NCBI RefSeq assembly: GCF_014634745.1
Contig: NZ_BMBP01000002.1
Location: 310,001-374,000, forward strand
DNA length: 64,000 nucleotides
Source of the DNA: Leuconostoc pseudomesenteroides KCTC 3652
GTDB lineage: Bacteria; Bacillota; Bacilli; Lactobacillales; Lactobacillaceae
Reading direction: 5' to 3'
Positions within the stretch are counted from its first letter, which is position 1; each line of letters starts with the position of its first letter. The position numbers were made by a program, and so were the translations under genes. The notes beneath the pieces are model-generated. The model did not search any database and was not told the DNA's origin. It was given only the letters and a program-made list of their open reading frames with translations. Below, one piece after another: positions 62,725 to 64,000 of the stretch.

Positions 62725-63349
62725 CTGTGTTCTGTATTAAACGAACGCCATAATGACTGATGACCAAAATAGCGAATTGAACGCCAGCAAACAACGTGAC
62801 AAAAACAATCATATGCATGCTGAACGATTCAGCTATTAAACTTAAAACATGTTGTAATCTTGTGAAAACATCCCAAGAATTCAAGCGAAGAAAACGGCCG
62901 ATATATATGCCAACACCCGATAATATCGACAAAACAGCCATAAGGAATAATTCTAACACATCGTGGCGTTTGTCAAAATAATGTTTAAAAATAAGCTCTA
63001 AACTTAAAATACCTAACACAACACCGATAAAGATACCTGCCGACAAAACCGCATAATTGAAATATTGCATACGGACTGTCAAACCAATACCGATGTATTG
63101 TAAATGAATATAATCTGTAATCATATACATCGTATTTGGATAGAATAGCAACCATAAAATACTAAAAATCGTCCCTAGCGTTACGCGCTTAGTATATGCC
63201 ACGACCAAAGCAAAATCCAAAGGTAGCAGTGCCAAAAACACGTTCCAAATCAAAAACGTAAAATGTGTGGGTGTTAGGTAAACAAACAAAAAGAAAAGAA
63301 CCACAATTATATGAATGGCACCTACACTAATTAAATTTTGTTTCTTCAT
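62714..63349 (-). CDS. DUF1361 membrane protein
   Basis: 211 residues, about six spans. IWNVFLALLPLDFAL followed by LWLLFYPNTMYMITDYIHLQY is the DUF1361 signature (N-x-FLA-x-P and PN-x-x-Y-x-x-TD-x-x-HL). The family's function is not established. GGAGGTG lies 5 bases before the ATG. It stands alone between the infC operon and rpmF. The gene is convergent with none and likely monocistronic. Confidence 0.88.
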   Translation of the reverse strand: MKKQNLISVGAIHIIVVLFFLFVYLTPTHFTFLIWNVFLALLPLDFALVVAYTKRVTLGTIFSILWLLFYPNTMYMITDYIHLQYIGIGLTVRMQYFNYAVLSAGIFIGVVLGILSLELIFKHYFDKRHDVLELFLMAVLSILSGVGIYIGRFLRLNSWDVFTRLQHVLSLIAESFSMHMIVFVTLFAGVQFAILVISHYGVRLIQNTVDK

Positions 63350-63652
63350 CCGAACACCTCCTCAATTTGTTACATCTTATATTTTAACACGTCAATTCGT
63401 TATCGTTTGGCATACACACAAGGACTATAAATGTCTTTATTGTGACAAAAAGCCGGTTTCACTTGCTGTATCTACACTAACGATCGGAGTATGATATAAT
63501 AACGATAATAAAGCTTTATCAAAACCTAAAATTTATAGTAACTTATGTCAAGTAAATACCCTTGACATTAAATAGAGTTTAACTATTGACAAATGTTATA
63601 AATTTCGGTAAACTTGACTAGTTGATAAATTGAAACGAAAGGAGGTGCTATC
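63350..63652. other. intergenic region with divergent promoters
   Basis: No gene. It holds the rpmF promoter (63586-63614) and, on the minus strand near 63380-63390, an extended -10 like TGTTAAAAT for the DUF1361 gene. The DUF177 gene that often precedes rpmF is absent. Confidence 0.6.
63586..63614 (+). promoter_or_regulatory. rpmF promoter
   Basis: TTGACA (63586-63591), a 17-base spacer and TAAACT (63609-63614). Another TTGACA at 63562-63567 has no matching -10. Confidence 0.7.
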
Positions 63653-63826
63653 ATGGCTACCCCATCAAACAAGAATTCAAAGTCTCACAAGCGCAATCGC
63701 CGCGGACACATTGGTTTGAATGTTCCAAACATTTTGTTGGATCAGACAACTGGTGAATACCGTGTTGCTCACCGCGTCTCACCTTCTGGTGTTTATAACG
63801 GCAAGCAAGTTGTTGATAAGAAGTAA
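63653..63826 (+). CDS. rpmF: ribosomal protein L32
   Basis: 57 residues: [19 protein letters not shown], then an L32-type core ending [12 protein letters not shown]. There are no Cys residues, so this is the zinc-free form. AAAGGAGGTG lies 6-8 bases before the ATG, an unusually strong site. It has its own promoter and terminator. Confidence 0.95.
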   Translation: MATPSNKNSKSHKRNRRGHIGLNVPNILLDQTTGEYRVAHRVSPSGVYNGKQVVDKK

Positions 63827-63834
63827 CAATGATG

Positions 63835-63868
63835 CCTGTTCTATTTGTAGAACAGGTTTTTTTGTTTG
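63835..63868 (+). terminator. terminator of rpmF
   Basis: Stem CCTGTTCTA / TAGAACAGG with loop TTTG and a T7 run. Confidence 0.9.
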
Positions 63869-63892
63869 CGAAATAACTTTAATTTAGGATCT

Positions 63893-64000
63893 ATGACTAT
63901 AAAAATCAAAGAAGCCGCGGTTGACTCTGCTGATCGCGCCCAAGAAATGATTGCACGTGGTGCTAACCGAATTGAATTAAACGCCCGCCTTGATTTAGGC
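63893..64000 (+). CDS. cutC: CutC-family protein, N-terminal part
   Basis: The first 36 codons are present: MTIKIKEAAVDSADRAQEM, then ARGANRIELNARLDLG. The pattern (V-D-S near the start, then G-A-x-RIEL-x-x-x-L-x-x-G) is that of CutC, a TIM-barrel protein once linked to copper handling, whose true activity is uncertain. AGGA lies just before the ATG. The rest runs off the window. Confidence 0.75.
   Translation, partial: MTIKIKEAAVDSADRAQEMIARGANRIELNARLDLG

Overview
The window reads as chromosomal DNA of a low-GC lactic acid bacterium, most likely Leuconostoc or a close relative. The signs are the compact mevalonate operon with type 2 IPP isomerase, BrnQ carriers, a KxYKxGKxW-signal LPxTG adhesin, strong GGAGG ribosome sites, and infC-rpmI-rplT in housekeeping order. 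Most genes lie on the minus strand. I see no rRNA, tRNA, CRISPR array or intact insertion sequence.

Layout. 1-4.3 kb: end of a DinG/DnaQ-type exonuclease, then mvk-mvaD-pmk-fni (plus strand). 4.3-9.7 kb: brnQ behind a T-box leader, purB-hpt, an aquaglyceroporin and a flavodoxin. 9.7-20.6 kb: first surface-polysaccharide cluster. It is an ABC-exported, probably galactofuranose-containing glycan (Wzm/Wzt-like pair, glf, two GlfT2-like transferases, initiating sugar transferase, DUF4422) mixed with an LtaS-like phosphoglycerol transferase and GtrA/GtrB-like decorating proteins. 20.7-28.6 kb: cell-surface genes, namely a GH25 lysozyme with duplicated wall modules, a second GtrB-like enzyme, an Rgg-like regulator translationally overlapped with a membrane-anchored Ig-domain protein, and a large LPxTG adhesin.

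29.6-39.9 kb holds the most unusual segment: a Hint-domain protein, a 1117-residue protein with a hydrophobic C-terminus, two unrecognised proteins (304 and 783 residues), and two phage-type peptidoglycan amidases. None of the six has an export signal. I propose, as inference, a leaderless effector complex that self-processes through the Hint domain and is released by the amidases. Around it lie remnants of an Rgg gene, of rmlB and rmlD, and three copies of the lysin 3' end, one of them almost identical to the intact gene over about 295 bp.

40.8-44.2 kb: rmlACBD for dTDP-rhamnose. 45.1-56.7 kb: a Wzx/Wzy-type exopolysaccharide operon (cpsB-C-D regulators, initiating transferase, glycosyltransferases, a Stealth phosphotransferase, polymerase, flippase, and an acetyltransferase broken by a frameshift). 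56.8-64 kb: map, an LCP ligase, upp, a second brnQ, infC-rpmI-rplT, a DUF1361 protein, rpmF and the start of cutC.

Regulation is rich. The two brnQ genes have different attenuators: a T-box, and a 19-residue isoleucine-rich leader peptide followed by a terminator. infC appears to start at ATA. The glpF terminator contains a PurBox-like sequence facing purB.
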